This document shows, piece after piece, positions 16,856 to 27,100 of a stretch of 64,000 nt of DNA; within the stretch, counting starts at the first letter, position 1; every line of letters begins with the position of its first letter. The notes under the pieces were generated by a model. The model saw only the letters and a program-made list of their open reading frames with translations. It did no database searches and was not told where the DNA came from. Origin of the DNA: Lachnospiraceae bacterium (GTDB lineage Bacteria; Bacillota; Clostridia; Lachnospirales; Lachnospiraceae); contig JAGAFR010000032.1 in assembly GCA_017612555.1 (NCBI GenBank), positions 1-64,000 of the forward strand, given 5' to 3'. The translations under genes and the position numbers were made by a program.

Positions 16856-18847
16856 ATGAGAGGTACCATCAAAGCAAGACTGACTCTGGTCGTGATACTT
16901 ATCGTCGTAGTTGCGATGATAGCTTCCACAGCCGTTATAGTCAGCACGTCAGGCACAAAGCTTACGGGTGAACTGAAGAGTGAACTTCAGATCAATGCCG
17001 ATAAGTATGCCAATTCCATCAACAGCTGGATAGAGATGGAGAAGGGACTTAATGCCGCGGGAGCAGCAGCATTTGCAGCGCTTCCGGATGCATCCTATGA
17101 CAGAAACCACATCCAGAGTCTTGTAACCACCGAGGCTGACGGACATCCTGAACTGCTCAATCTCTATTACGGAATGGAGGACAAGCAGCATATTCAGATG
17201 GATCCGAATGCTGTCCCTCCGGAAGGGTATGATCCGACGGCAAGAGGCTGGTACAAAGCGGCCAAGGCAGCAGGCGGCACAATAGTAACAGACCCTTACA
17301 TGGACGTTCTTATAGGTGGTATGTGTATAACGATCGCCACTCCGGTTTACAGGAACGGACAGCTTGCAGGCGTTCTCGGAGCGGACTTTACTCTTGATTA
17401 TATCTCGAATGTTATGGCCGGCATCCCATATGACAAGGGAGAATACGGATTCCTTGTCGATGCGGGCGGCAACTACATAATGCATGAAAATCAGTCATAC
17501 CTTCCCGGAGAAGATACTGCTACATCAGTGGCATCCGTTATGACAGGGATCTCTTCGATCATCACTTCGCCCGGAAGCTCTGTCATTCTGATCAAGGATT
17601 ATGACGGAGAAAAGAACTACATGGCAACGTCAAGTATAGAAGGATGCGGATGGACTCTCGGACTTGCACTTCCCGCAAGTAACGTAAAAGGAACTACATA
17701 TCGTCTGATCCTGACTGCGATACTCATAACCGTTATCGCCATTGCGGCTGTAGTGATCATCATGACCAAACTGATAGGAATCCAGCTCGCACCGATGGAG
17801 GATATGAAGACCTTCGTAAAGGAAAAGATAATCGGAAACGAGAATGTCAAAAAGACAAACTCTGAGGTTGATGAGATAAGATATCTTCTTACCGAACTTG
17901 AGAGTCGTGTTATAGACACGATACACAAGACAAAAGATGAATCTGCACTTATCAGGGATAAGATGACATCCGCAACGGAGAAGATAAGCGGCATCAACGA
18001 CAGCATATCCGAGATCAACGAGGCGATGATACGTACTGAAGGTGGTATAGAGAGCCAGACTGAGAGTATACGGAATATTGAAGAGATATGCGGTAATGTT
18101 ATGAATGCAACAGAATCATTCGCGGCCGATACGAGACAGATGAGTGACAGGACTGATGAGATCATCGGAAGAGTCAAGGCTATGGTACCTGAGATACTCG
18201 CCAATAAGAAGCATGCGGTGGATGTGACCAATCAGACCAAGACGGAACTCGAAGAAGCCCTTAAAGGAATACAGGTCATTGAGCAGATCGTTAATGTCGC
18301 AAGTGCGATACAGGGAATCGCGAACCAGACAAATCTTCTTGCACTTAATGCTTCCATAGAGGCAGCAAGAGCCGGTGAAGCAGGAAGAGGTTTTGCGGTC
18401 GTTGCCGATGAGATCAACAGCTTAAGTACTACAACAGGCAGCGAGATCGATAAGGTCAATGCTCTTACAAGCGAGGTTACGGCAAATGTTAATGAGCTGT
18501 CCAAGGTAAGCAATCAGATCATCAAATTCCTTACCGAGAATGTGCTCAAGGATTACGACAATCTTGAGACCCTTGCCAACAACTATATGGAAGATGCCAA
18601 TTATTACAGTGAGATCAGTAAAGGACTCGGATCCGGAGCTGAAGAGGTCAGCGCATCGGTTGCCGATATCAACATGGTACTTGAGAGGATCAGTTCTGCA
18701 CAGCAGGAACTCGGTGATGCGGTACATGATATTTCCGGTAACATGCAGACGATCACCGAATCAAGTGCAAATGTATCCGGTGAAGCAACCGAGGTTATGG
18801 ACAGCATAACCACGCTTCAGGATACTACGGACAGATTCAACGTTTAA
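16856..18847 (+). CDS. Methyl-accepting chemotaxis protein with dCache sensor
   Basis: This 663-residue chemoreceptor has a membrane helix at about 9-31 and a double-Cache ligand-binding domain (about 35-275) containing ARGWYKAA and [13 protein letters not shown] second helix (about 283-305), a linker and the methyl-accepting coiled coil follow, with the conserved hairpin [20 protein letters not shown]. dCache sensors commonly bind amino acids or related small molecules. AGGGAGG precedes the ATG. Its final codons overlap the stop of the facing histidine kinase by 4 bases. No CheA or CheW gene is present in the window. Confidence 0.95.
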   Translation: MRGTIKARLTLVVILIVVVAMIASTAVIVSTSGTKLTGELKSELQINADKYANSINSWIEMEKGLNAAGAAAFAALPDASYDRNHIQSLVTTEADGHPELLNLYYGMEDKQHIQMDPNAVPPEGYDPTARGWYKAAKAAGGTIVTDPYMDVLIGGMCITIATPVYRNGQLAGVLGADFTLDYISNVMAGIPYDKGEYGFLVDAGGNYIMHENQSYLPGEDTATSVASVMTGISSIITSPGSSVILIKDYDGEKNYMATSSIEGCGWTLGLALPASNVKGTTYRLILTAILITVIAIAAVVIIMTKLIGIQLAPMEDMKTFVKEKIIGNENVKKTNSEVDEIRYLLTELESRVIDTIHKTKDESALIRDKMTSATEKISGINDSISEINEAMIRTEGGIESQTESIRNIEEICGNVMNATESFAADTRQMSDRTDEIIGRVKAMVPEILANKKHAVDVTNQTKTELEEALKGIQVIEQIVNVASAIQGIANQTNLLALNASIEAARAGEAGRGFAVVADEINSLSTTTGSEIDKVNALTSEVTANVNELSKVSNQIIKFLTENVLKDYDNLETLANNYMEDANYYSEISKGLGSGAEEVSASVADINMVLERISSAQQELGDAVHDISGNMQTITESSANVSGEATEVMDSITTLQDTTDRFNV

Positions 18848-21468
18848 TCTTCCAGTACATTTCTGATGGATGCTACAGTGTTTTCATACTCTGTGGAGAA
18901 TCCGGGATAATTACGTTTTATAAATACTTCAAGGCCCTCCTTCGATGCTTTTTCAAGAAGGAGGGCTTTTTCTGCGAGTGAAGCGGCACCGACCGTCTTG
19001 GAGACGCTCTTGAGAGCATGGATCTTAACGGAGAAACCGTCCCAGTCGGATGCCGAATACAGATCATCCAGCTCACGTTTTTTGATCTCGTAAGTATTTA
19101 CGTAATCAAAGAGCAGACCTTCATAGAAAGCAGCATCACCGCCACAGAACTTAAGGGCGCTTGCCGCGTCGAGCCCGATATTGCTTACGGATCTGATAAA
19201 CGAAGATGTTTTGCCCGGGCTCTTCTGACCGCTCTGTTTCTCACCGGACTCATCGATGGGAGCAAATTCAAGCACGTCATATTCATCGGTGGAATCATTC
19301 TCGTAATCACCCTTGACATCCTCGGGAAGCCATTTATTGAGCAATTCTTCAAGGGATTCGACTACGATGGGTTTTGAAAGATAATCGTCAAATCCGGCAC
19401 GAAGATATTCTTCCTTCGCACCGTTTATAGCGTTGGCGGTAAGTGCGATCACTTTGGTATCCGCAGGAAGGATGTTATCTTTTCTCATCTTGGCAAGGGT
19501 TTCAATGCCGTCCATTTCAGGCATCATATGGTCAAGAAGGATAAGGTGATAGTGCTCTTTTTTGGCCTGTTCGATGGCGTCGGAACCGGATGCAGACAGA
19601 TCGGCTTTGATCATGAACAGTCCGAGGAGGTTCTTAGCCACCTTAAGGTTCATATCGTTATCATCAACGACAAGCACTTTTGCATTCCTTGCTACAAGAG
19701 TCTCTCTCGGGTCGTGATCTTCCGATATGCTCTGCATGTAGTCGCCCATAGGTGTCTCGTCTGCGATCTTCTGCCTGATGACAAAGTAGAAGGTCGAGCC
19801 TTCGCCGTACTTGCTGGTAACATGGATACCGCTGTCCATCATCTTCAGCAGATTGATCACTATCGACATTCCGAGACCGGTGCCTTCTATTCCGTGATTT
19901 TTCACCTCATCAAGGCGCTCGAATGATTCAAACAGTTTGGGAAGATCGGCATCCTTGATACCGATACCGGTATCTTCCACGGAAACGTATATATCGATAT
20001 CTTCGCCGCTTCTCTTTTCTTCGCGGAAAGTAAAGCGGATATGGCCTTCCTGCGTATACTTGACGGCATTGGTCAGTATGTTCATTATCACCTGAAGAAG
20101 CCTTACGTCATCACCGATCAGACGTGACGGAAGATTGCTGTCTATATCGACTATGAAACTAAGACCCTTGGCATCGGCTCGTTCCTTAACGGAAGTGATC
20201 GCGCTGTTTACGAGAACGGAAGTATCGTATGTGACGGGTACGATCTCCATCTTGCCTTCTTCGATCTTGGAAAAATCAAGTATACTGTTGATGAGCGACA
20301 AAAGCGTCCTGCCCGCATTCTTGATGTTGGTGGCGTGATCAATGACTCTTCTGTCTTTGGATTCTCTGAGGATCATCTCGTTCATACCCAGCACCGTGTT
20401 GATCGGAGTCCGGATCTCGTGGGACATGCTTGAGAGGAACGAGGATTTGGCCTCGCTGGCAGCGACCGCACGTTCCGACACGATGTGAAGACGTTCCCTT
20501 TCATCACGTTCCTTTCTGGAACGCTTCAGAATAACGGAGATCATGACGATCAATATCACCATCACGATCAGGAACAGTGCTATGTTCATGATGATGACAC
20601 TCATGTACTCCCTGTTGATCGAGGTGGGTTCGCTCCTTACGACAAGGTACCAGTCGAGGTATTCAACATATTTTGTGACTGCGTATACGTTTCCCTCCAT
20701 GGTGGTATATACGTATTCATCCGTTTTTTTGGGACGCAGTATGTCGATATCAAGTCTGGCAGTCTCTATGTTAATATCATCGGTATCAACCTGGACAAGT
20801 CCGTTCTCGTCCACGAAATTGATCTTAACGTTATATTCCTTTTCCGCTTCAAGTATCATCTCCTGAAGATTTGTCATCTGCACGCCGACACCGCACACGC
20901 CGAGAAGACGTCCCTGTTCGTCTTCCACGCGTGCATTTACGAATACGGTCCACACTCCCTTGTTCATTTCATCGCTGTCGACATCCAGATCGTAGGGCAG
21001 ATCCTTGTTGATAAAAAGAGAGTACCATATATCGTGATCGTCATTTTCAGGGTCGACTATCTTGTTAAGTCCTTCATATGTGTAGTATCTCCTGGATTTT
21101 TCGGACACAAGGAATGCGGTATCATAGTCGAGCCTGCCCTTGATGCTGCCGAGATAATTCTGCATAACTGCTATAGCTTCATCCTCGGTCATGGAGTCTT
21201 CTTTTTTCAGAAAGTCTTCAAGGAATTCATCGCATGCCATTGTCTTGGTGACAACGATGGGTTCGTTAAGGTTGCTTGATATGGAATCGTAGATACGATA
21301 AGTAAGCATCGCATCGATCTCTTTTGTATTCTCTCTTGCGAGCATGGTAAGAGAATAGATGGATACAAAGATTGCAATTATGAAGCTGATCGATATGACA
21401 GCAAAAATGGGAGGTATGTTTCTGCCCTGTTTGTTCTTGTCGGTCTTATCCGTTTCTGCGCTGTTCAT
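18844..21468 (-). CDS. Hybrid sensor histidine kinase (dCache-HisKA-HATPase-REC-HPt)
   Basis: This 874-residue protein contains a full phosphorelay. An N-terminal helix and an outer dCache-like sensor (about 45-290) are followed by a second helix (about 295-318) and HisKA with [13 protein letters not shown] HATPase domain ([22 protein letters not shown]), a receiver (VDDNDMN, phospho-Asp in [11 protein letters not shown]) and a C-terminal HPt domain (His in KIHALKS) complete it. No DNA-binding domain is present, so the final response regulator must lie elsewhere. Its start overlaps the small upstream cysteine protein gene by 23 bases. Convergence with the chemoreceptor may mean related signals. 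Confidence 0.93.
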   Translation of the reverse strand: MNSAETDKTDKNKQGRNIPPIFAVISISFIIAIFVSIYSLTMLARENTKEIDAMLTYRIYDSISSNLNEPIVVTKTMACDEFLEDFLKKEDSMTEDEAIAVMQNYLGSIKGRLDYDTAFLVSEKSRRYYTYEGLNKIVDPENDDHDIWYSLFINKDLPYDLDVDSDEMNKGVWTVFVNARVEDEQGRLLGVCGVGVQMTNLQEMILEAEKEYNVKINFVDENGLVQVDTDDINIETARLDIDILRPKKTDEYVYTTMEGNVYAVTKYVEYLDWYLVVRSEPTSINREYMSVIIMNIALFLIVMVILIVMISVILKRSRKERDERERLHIVSERAVAASEAKSSFLSSMSHEIRTPINTVLGMNEMILRESKDRRVIDHATNIKNAGRTLLSLINSILDFSKIEEGKMEIVPVTYDTSVLVNSAITSVKERADAKGLSFIVDIDSNLPSRLIGDDVRLLQVIMNILTNAVKYTQEGHIRFTFREEKRSGEDIDIYVSVEDTGIGIKDADLPKLFESFERLDEVKNHGIEGTGLGMSIVINLLKMMDSGIHVTSKYGEGSTFYFVIRQKIADETPMGDYMQSISEDHDPRETLVARNAKVLVVDDNDMNLKVAKNLLGLFMIKADLSASGSDAIEQAKKEHYHLILLDHMMPEMDGIETLAKMRKDNILPADTKVIALTANAINGAKEEYLRAGFDDYLSKPIVVESLEELLNKWLPEDVKGDYENDSTDEYDVLEFAPIDESGEKQSGQKSPGKTSSFIRSVSNIGLDAASALKFCGGDAAFYEGLLFDYVNTYEIKKRELDDLYSASDWDGFSVKIHALKSVSKTVGAASLAEKALLLEKASKEGLEVFIKRNYPGFSTEYENTVASIRNVLED

Positions 21469-21649
21469 AAACCCGCCTCAATAATTCGGAATTGTTGATC
21501 TCGCGGCTTCCGTCGGAAGCTTCTCCGTTAGAACAGTAATCCGCCGCTGTAGGGAAAGCCAGTCCCTTTTCGTTCTGGCACATTCCTATGCCCTCGGGAT
21601 TGACGAAAAAGTGTTTGCAATTACCGCATAACGTTACATCCTTATACAT
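21446..21649 (-). CDS. Small cysteine-rich protein cotranslated with the kinase
   Basis: This 67-residue protein has the pattern LCGNCKHF, then MCQNEKG, then DYCSN. The four cysteines spaced like this suggest a small zinc- or iron-binding knuckle. I do not recognise the family. GGAGGG lies 7 bases before ATG at 21649, which is preferred to an upstream in-frame start. The stop lies inside the kinase gene (23-base overlap), so the pair is probably translationally coupled. Confidence 0.65.
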   Translation of the reverse strand: MYKDVTLCGNCKHFFVNPEGIGMCQNEKGLAFPTAADYCSNGEASDGSREINNSELLRRVYEQRRNG

Positions 21650-21675
21650 AGAAATACCCTCCAAAAACAAAAGTT

Positions 21676-21703
21676 TATATAATCTTACTAAAAATTAGCA
21701 CAA
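21676..21703 (-). promoter_or_regulatory. Promoter of the small protein-kinase operon
   Basis: On the minus strand TTGTGC (21703-21698) and TATATA (21681-21676) are 16 bases apart, upstream of the RBS at about 21657-21662. The match is moderate. Confidence 0.45.
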
Positions 21704-21769
21704 AAGAAAAGACTGAAGACTGATCCTGTGATACAATATTATGAAAGTTGTGTAAAGGAAGAAAATACC

Positions 21770-22618
21770 ATGACAAAGGGTGATATATACTTCAGAGAGA
21801 TAGTAAAAAAGATAACGGAAGAGGGTTCGCTTGATGTAAACCCCCGCCCGCGTTATTCCGACGGAACTCCGGCTCATACGCTGTCGATAGATCATGTGAC
21901 ATGTACATATGATCTTGCGAAGGGTGAATCTCCTTTTATCACACTTCGCCCCATAGCCATAAAGTCATCGATAGGAGAACTTTTGTGGATATATCGCGAT
22001 ATGTCCAATGACCTTGACCTTTTGAGAGACAAATACAACATCACATGGTGGGATGAGTGGGATATAGGAGACCGCACGATCGGCCAGTGCTACGGCGCCA
22101 CCGTCAGGAAATGGAACCTTACGGAAAACCTTATCAACGATATAAAAAATGATCCGGATGGCAGACGTCATATCATCAATATGTGGCAGGAGGATGATTT
22201 TAAATCAAAGCACGGCCTTAAACCGTGCGCATATCAGACGGTATGGAATGTCCGCCACGGCAGGGACGGCGAGGACTATCTCGATATGTGTCTGTTCCAG
22301 AGAAGTTCGGATTACCTGACTGCCGGATGCATCAACCAGCTTCAGTACACTGCTTTTCTCATAGCGATCGCCAATCACCTTGGCTACATTCCGGGCAGGT
22401 TCACATGGTTTGTGGCAAATGTTCAGATATATGACCGTCATATGGATCAGGCAAAAGAGATGATGTCGCGAAGCAGCATCGACTGCTGCCCGTCGATAAC
22501 GCTACCTGAGGGAAAATCATTCTGGGATCTTGAGGTTGATGACTTCAAGGTGGAAGGATATCCGAGGGACGAGATCAAGGAGAAGAATCCGCAGCTTAAG
22601 TTCGATTTAGGCATATAA
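21770..22618 (+). CDS. thyA: Divergent thymidylate synthase
   Basis: This 282-residue protein matches thymidylate synthase along its length. It keeps KPCAYQ, carrying the catalytic cysteine, the dUMP-contacting FQRSSD, the asparagine that selects dUMP over dCMP (in GCINQLQY), and PGRFTW. Some near-invariant positions differ: the His after the catalytic Cys is Ala, and the GDAHxY segment reads ANVQIY, so the first His is Gln while the Tyr is kept. AAGGAAG precedes ATG at 21770, preferred to an upstream start at 21728. Dihydrofolate reductase follows, which supports a working folate-dependent dTMP pathway. Confidence 0.85.
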   Translation: MTKGDIYFREIVKKITEEGSLDVNPRPRYSDGTPAHTLSIDHVTCTYDLAKGESPFITLRPIAIKSSIGELLWIYRDMSNDLDLLRDKYNITWWDEWDIGDRTIGQCYGATVRKWNLTENLINDIKNDPDGRRHIINMWQEDDFKSKHGLKPCAYQTVWNVRHGRDGEDYLDMCLFQRSSDYLTAGCINQLQYTAFLIAIANHLGYIPGRFTWFVANVQIYDRHMDQAKEMMSRSSIDCCPSITLPEGKSFWDLEVDDFKVEGYPRDEIKEKNPQLKFDLGI

Positions 22619-22623
22619 GACGT

Positions 22624-22675
22624 AATCAGTCGTGACAAGGATATTTCCTCGAAAACGCCTTGTCCACTCCTGATT
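22624..22675 (+). other. Two-tier hairpin between thyA and dihydrofolate reductase
   Basis: AATCAG 22624-22629 pairs with CTGATT 22670-22675 and GACAAGG 22634-22640 with CCTTGTC 22658-22664, separated by a small internal loop. No T run follows, so it is not a standard terminator. It may stabilise the message or set expression of the downstream gene. Confidence 0.5.
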
Positions 22676-22705
22676 GGGAGATCTGAATAGAAAAGAGGAC
22701 AAAAT

Positions 22706-23224
22706 ATGAAGTGCATCGCAGCAGTAGATAACAATTGGGCCATCGGTTTCAAGGGCAAGCTCCTTGTGTCCATACCCAATGACCAGAAGATGTTCAGAAA
22801 TGAGACAAAGGGCAAGGTCGTTGTGCTTGGCCGTAAGACGCTTGAGACATTCCCGAACGGGCTGCCCCTTGCCGGCCGCACTAACATCATCCTGACCCAT
22901 GATAAGGATTATAAAGCAGGGGATGCTCTTATAGTCCACAATGATGATGAGCTGTTTGAACTTCTCAGGGACTATGATTCCGATGATATATACATAATAG
23001 GCGGAGACAGCGTATATAAAAGGTATTACGGATATTGCGATACCGCTATCATCACCAAGATAGAACAGACGTATGAATCAGATGCTTTTTTTCCGAACCT
23101 CGATGATGATCCCGATTGGGATCTTGTCGCGCAGTCCGAGGAGATGACATATTTCAGTGTGGAGTACACATTCAGGGAGTATAAGAACAAAAAGGTTATC
23201 AAATGGAGTGGTTCTCAAGGATAG
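22706..23224 (+). CDS. Dihydrofolate reductase
   Basis: This 172-residue enzyme reduces dihydrofolate to tetrahydrofolate with NADPH. It shows the standard features: AIGFKGKLL with IPNDQKMF (the acidic Asp of the active site), VVVLGRKTLETFP for cofactor binding, and the second nucleotide loop IYIIGGDSVYKRY. Length is typical. AAAGAGGACAAAAT precedes the ATG. It follows thymidylate synthase by 87 bases, the usual folate pairing, since thymidylate synthase turns tetrahydrofolate back into dihydrofolate. Confidence 0.93.
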   Translation: MKCIAAVDNNWAIGFKGKLLVSIPNDQKMFRNETKGKVVVLGRKTLETFPNGLPLAGRTNIILTHDKDYKAGDALIVHNDDELFELLRDYDSDDIYIIGGDSVYKRYYGYCDTAIITKIEQTYESDAFFPNLDDDPDWDLVAQSEEMTYFSVEYTFREYKNKKVIKWSGSQG

Positions 23225-23237
23225 GGGGATGAGATTC

Positions 23238-24020
23238 ATGAAGAGAAGAACAGGAAGGATCATAAGGGGCTTCGTGGCGATCGTACTTGTTACGGCCATG
23301 ATTTTGCCGCTTACAGCAGTGAGCACTCATGCGGAGGTCTTCTATCTTCAGACGGGGAGACGGTTTGATTCGGACTTCTATGCGAACTATTATCCCGATC
23401 TGAAGGCCAAGTACGGTTATAATGCGCACAAGCTGCTTGACCACTACATCAATTACGGTATATTCGAACGTCGTATACCTTCTGCATATTACCTTTATAA
23501 CATGGACGCGCTCGGTGTGGGTGATATCACTCCGAAGGAGCTTTTGTATCAGAGAAAGAGCCTTCGAAAAGGGTGTACGGAAGCAGAGTTTTATAATGCT
23601 TATGATGAGGCATATCCGATAGTCGTTGCTGCAAGAGCAGCTTTTCCCAACAATATGTACGGTCAGATGGGATATGTGGCAAATGTGCTGTTCAACAGGA
23701 TCAATTACAATCCCGGAGTCCGTTACAAGACGAGCGGTGCTCACTATAACGATCCCTGCAGTGTGTTCGGAAACGTTGACAAATACTCCAACGGAACACG
23801 TATCCCCTACGGAGGTGACTGCGCCGGAACCACACGCGCCATGGGTCTGTGTCTTAACATGATGCAGATACCGTACGACCACATCAATGAGAACACATGG
23901 AAGCAGCAGTGGTGCAGGGTTACGATAAACGGAAAATCATATGCGATAGATCCGTATCTGACGCCGTACGTTATGGAGGAGTCATATTACGTAAGACTTT
24001 ACCCTCCGTTTATGCCGTAG
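23238..24020 (+). CDS. Secreted transglutaminase-like protein, catalytic His replaced
   Basis: This 260-residue protein has a signal peptide (about 10-32) and an N-terminal motif around FDSDFYANYYPDLKAKYG, of a kind seen in surface proteins of this group. A transglutaminase-like domain follows with Cys195 in GGDCAGTTRA and the Asp in YAIDPYL. Where the family has HxW the protein has QQW, so the catalytic His is missing and activity is doubtful. ATG at 23238 is chosen because AGGGGG lies 9 bases upstream; ATG at 23229 is possible but abuts that site. It follows dihydrofolate reductase closely. Confidence 0.7.
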   Translation: MKRRTGRIIRGFVAIVLVTAMILPLTAVSTHAEVFYLQTGRRFDSDFYANYYPDLKAKYGYNAHKLLDHYINYGIFERRIPSAYYLYNMDALGVGDITPKELLYQRKSLRKGCTEAEFYNAYDEAYPIVVAARAAFPNNMYGQMGYVANVLFNRINYNPGVRYKTSGAHYNDPCSVFGNVDKYSNGTRIPYGGDCAGTTRAMGLCLNMMQIPYDHINENTWKQQWCRVTINGKSYAIDPYLTPYVMEESYYVRLYPPFMP

Positions 24021-24091
24021 GTTTGAGAGTTAAGAGTATCTTGACATGTAATGCAGGTTATTGACTGAAGATAGATTCTAAATGGAACGAT

Positions 24092-24115
24092 GTTCAACTG
24101 AAAGGAAGGTATCAG
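24092..24115 (+). promoter_or_regulatory. Leader shared with the paralogue at 29632
   Basis: The bases just before the ATG (GTTCA, then GAAAGGAAGGTATCA) are nearly the same as those at 29610-29631 before the second Ig-like gene. The shared leader supports a common origin by duplication and similar translation. Confidence 0.6.
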
Positions 24116-27100
24116 ATGAGAGTTCGAAGATTGTGTAAGACTGCTTGTTCAGCAGCGCTTGCGGTTACGATGGCATTAATGTCACCGCTTGCAACGCTTG
24201 CTGCACAAATTGATGAATCCGACGAGGAGATCATTGTTGTAGAAGAATCATCCGCCGGAGATATGACTGATATCGTATTGGATGATCTGTTCAATTATGA
24301 CACCGGCAATGAGGTGGCAGTCGGGGAGGAAAGTGTCGATGAAGCCATTCCCGAATTGTCTGCCGAAGGCAGTCAGGGTATAGATACGGACTCGAGCGGA
24401 GATGATGTAGATCCCGAGCAGGTTCAGAAGGATCTTGAAACGATCGGAGAAGGGATAGCTTCGTTGGAGAGTCCTCTTGAGTTCGCCGGCTTTGTTACCG
24501 GCAAGATCATCCCTGCGGTGCTGGGCCTTGATGAAAAAAAGTCGGAAACTCAGAAGATCATGGAGCAGCTTGATACCGTTCTGAAGAATCAGGACGAGAT
24601 GATGTCTCAGCTAAAGGATATAAAAAATGAGCTTGCCAAGCAGGAACTGATAAGTGATATCAGGGATTTCTACAAGTTGGATTTTGCAGATGAACTGGCG
24701 ACGAATTATGAAGCCCTGCGGGATATGGATGAGAGAAGAGGCGATTATGCAGGAAAATCGGATGATTATGTCGACAAAGCGAGAAAGCAGCTGTTGTATT
24801 TCTCGTATGTAGGTGATAAGAACAGTACTTTGGCTGATATTCCCGGAGATATAATCGATGATACGCTTGATAAGGCCTGCTTTGAAATGGGCAATTACCT
24901 GAAGCTTGGGGAAACCGGGTGTGGAATGCTTGATGTAACATACGGGAACGGAAAAGATACGTTGTTTGGTATATACGCCAGAAACTGCCAGTACAAATAT
25001 CACTGGGAACATCAGTCGTATGCTGATTGGATAAGCTTTCGTAATGCTGCTTATAACAGATATCTTATTGCAGCGACACTTCTTTCCATGTCGTTGCAGG
25101 CCAGAATACAGGTTAGGAAAGATCATGGCCTTCTTAGCCCCGATATGAGCAAACGTCTGGAGAAATTAAGAGAGCAGGTTAAGGATGTATCCAAAGCATA
25201 CACCAAATCTGTTGTAGTCAAGCACAGCGATTCGGTAAGGCATTACTGGTACGGTGCGGATCCAAAGACAGATCTGCTGTTATACACGCAGGCAAATGAA
25301 CAGAAGGTACCCGAAGATAACCGTAAGTACGGAGTAGGCGATGATGGATGGTATGGAAGAAGACGTTCCAAAGATTGTGCCGACCATATCAAGGGACTCA
25401 CATGGAAAAAGGAGATAAACCCGATACATGCAAGAATAGATTACTTTGCTGATCAGGTTAATCCGGATTTCTGGATGCCATATACGCATTACAGTTCGGC
25501 AAGCGGATATTGCAAGTGTCCGAGTGCGGACTGGTTCCAGACGGTATATAAGCAGGACTATGGCAGTAAAGGCAACCTGTATGATATCTTGTTTGATAAG
25601 AATGAGGGTGGCTTAAAACCTCCATCCGGAGCCAAGAGTTCATGGCGTTTTATGATCAATCCCGATTCATCATACCGTCTTGTATATGTTCAGTATACTA
25701 CCCGGGCGGACAGGATCAATGTGCCGCTTATAAGATCCGACGGATCTGTGGATAAGAGCGGGCACAATGATGACGGTGTTGATTTCTATATGTATCATCA
25801 TGATTCTAACGAGGTCGACTCTGATTATTTAAAGAACGGTTATAAAGTGATCGGTATCGGGATAGCCGACAAGGATCCGAACCCCGGTGCAGAGCTTACC
25901 GATGAGCAGATTGAGAAGCTGAATGACAGATGTAAGGATATATGGAACAATGCAAAGAATGAGGGGAATGTTTATGCGGATAAGGTAATACACAAGTCGG
26001 ATGAGGAAGAACAAAAGGAGTGGTTCAAAGGAAGTGCGGCCGATCTTGAATACAGTTACATGACCGAGAACAGTGAGCTGACGCCGGGCTATCCGGTTGT
26101 GGTAAGTGTGAACGGTGAGGTTCTTGATGACACCGATTATGATGAGTACTCCAAAGACAATGTTATCATAGTCGGACTTCATGCAGATTATCTGGAAAAA
26201 CTCCCGGTCGGGAATTACAACCTTACGAGCCGGTTCAATAACGGAACATCAGGTTATGAAGAAGAGCAGCCGCCCGTTGTTATAACATCATTTGATGTGA
26301 AACAGAAGGAGCTTACCGTATATGCCAAGAAAGACGGTAAGTATGTAAACTGTGATCCGTCGTTTTTGACAGCGGGAAAAGAACTTTCGTTGGTTGCAAA
26401 GAATGCTGTGGGGGAAGAGGTAAGTGTAACCTGGAGCAGCAGTGATGACAGAATCGCAAAAGTGGATCCGGAAGGTAAGGTCACAGCTCTTGCAGGAGGT
26501 GCGGCAACTATAACGGCAACCGAGGTGGAGACCGGCATGACAGCAAATATGATACTTAATGTATTGTCTGTTGCAAAGTCGGTCAAGATACATGCTGAAA
26601 AAACTCAGGTGGTAGCAGGTAGCAGTGTCACTCTTACAGTGTCTGATGAACCGGAGGAGACTACCGCAGGGTTTACGTGGTCTGTAGATGGGGATAAGGA
26701 TGATCCCGTTGCAGTCATAAGCGTATCGCCGGATACCAGGACAGCAACGGTTGTCGGAATGAAAGAGGGAAGTGCAAAGATCAGAGTCAGCGCAAACGGC
26801 AATGCTGAGGCGACAGATGAGATAAGCATGGAAGTAACTTCGTCTGCATCAAAGGATTTTACGATAAGCGGAAAGGGTGGCGCAAAGGATGTTGCCATTG
26901 GAAAGTCTTTACCGATGGTGATCAATTGGCCTAACGGAAAACCTAAGGACAGCGCAGTGACCTGGAGTGTAAGAAACATTGATGGCGTTGCAACAATAAG
27001 CAAGTCCGGAGTGCTCAAGGGAACATCGGAAGGCAGGGTAGTTGTAGAAGCGGTAAGCAAGGCTGACTCGCGCAAAACTGCATCGGCCGAGATACAGGTT

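Noticed and set aside
20485..21279. 264-residue open frame on the plus strand
   Set aside because: It is antisense to the kinase sensor domain, is rich in His/Val/Tyr as expected from reverse codons, and has no RBS.
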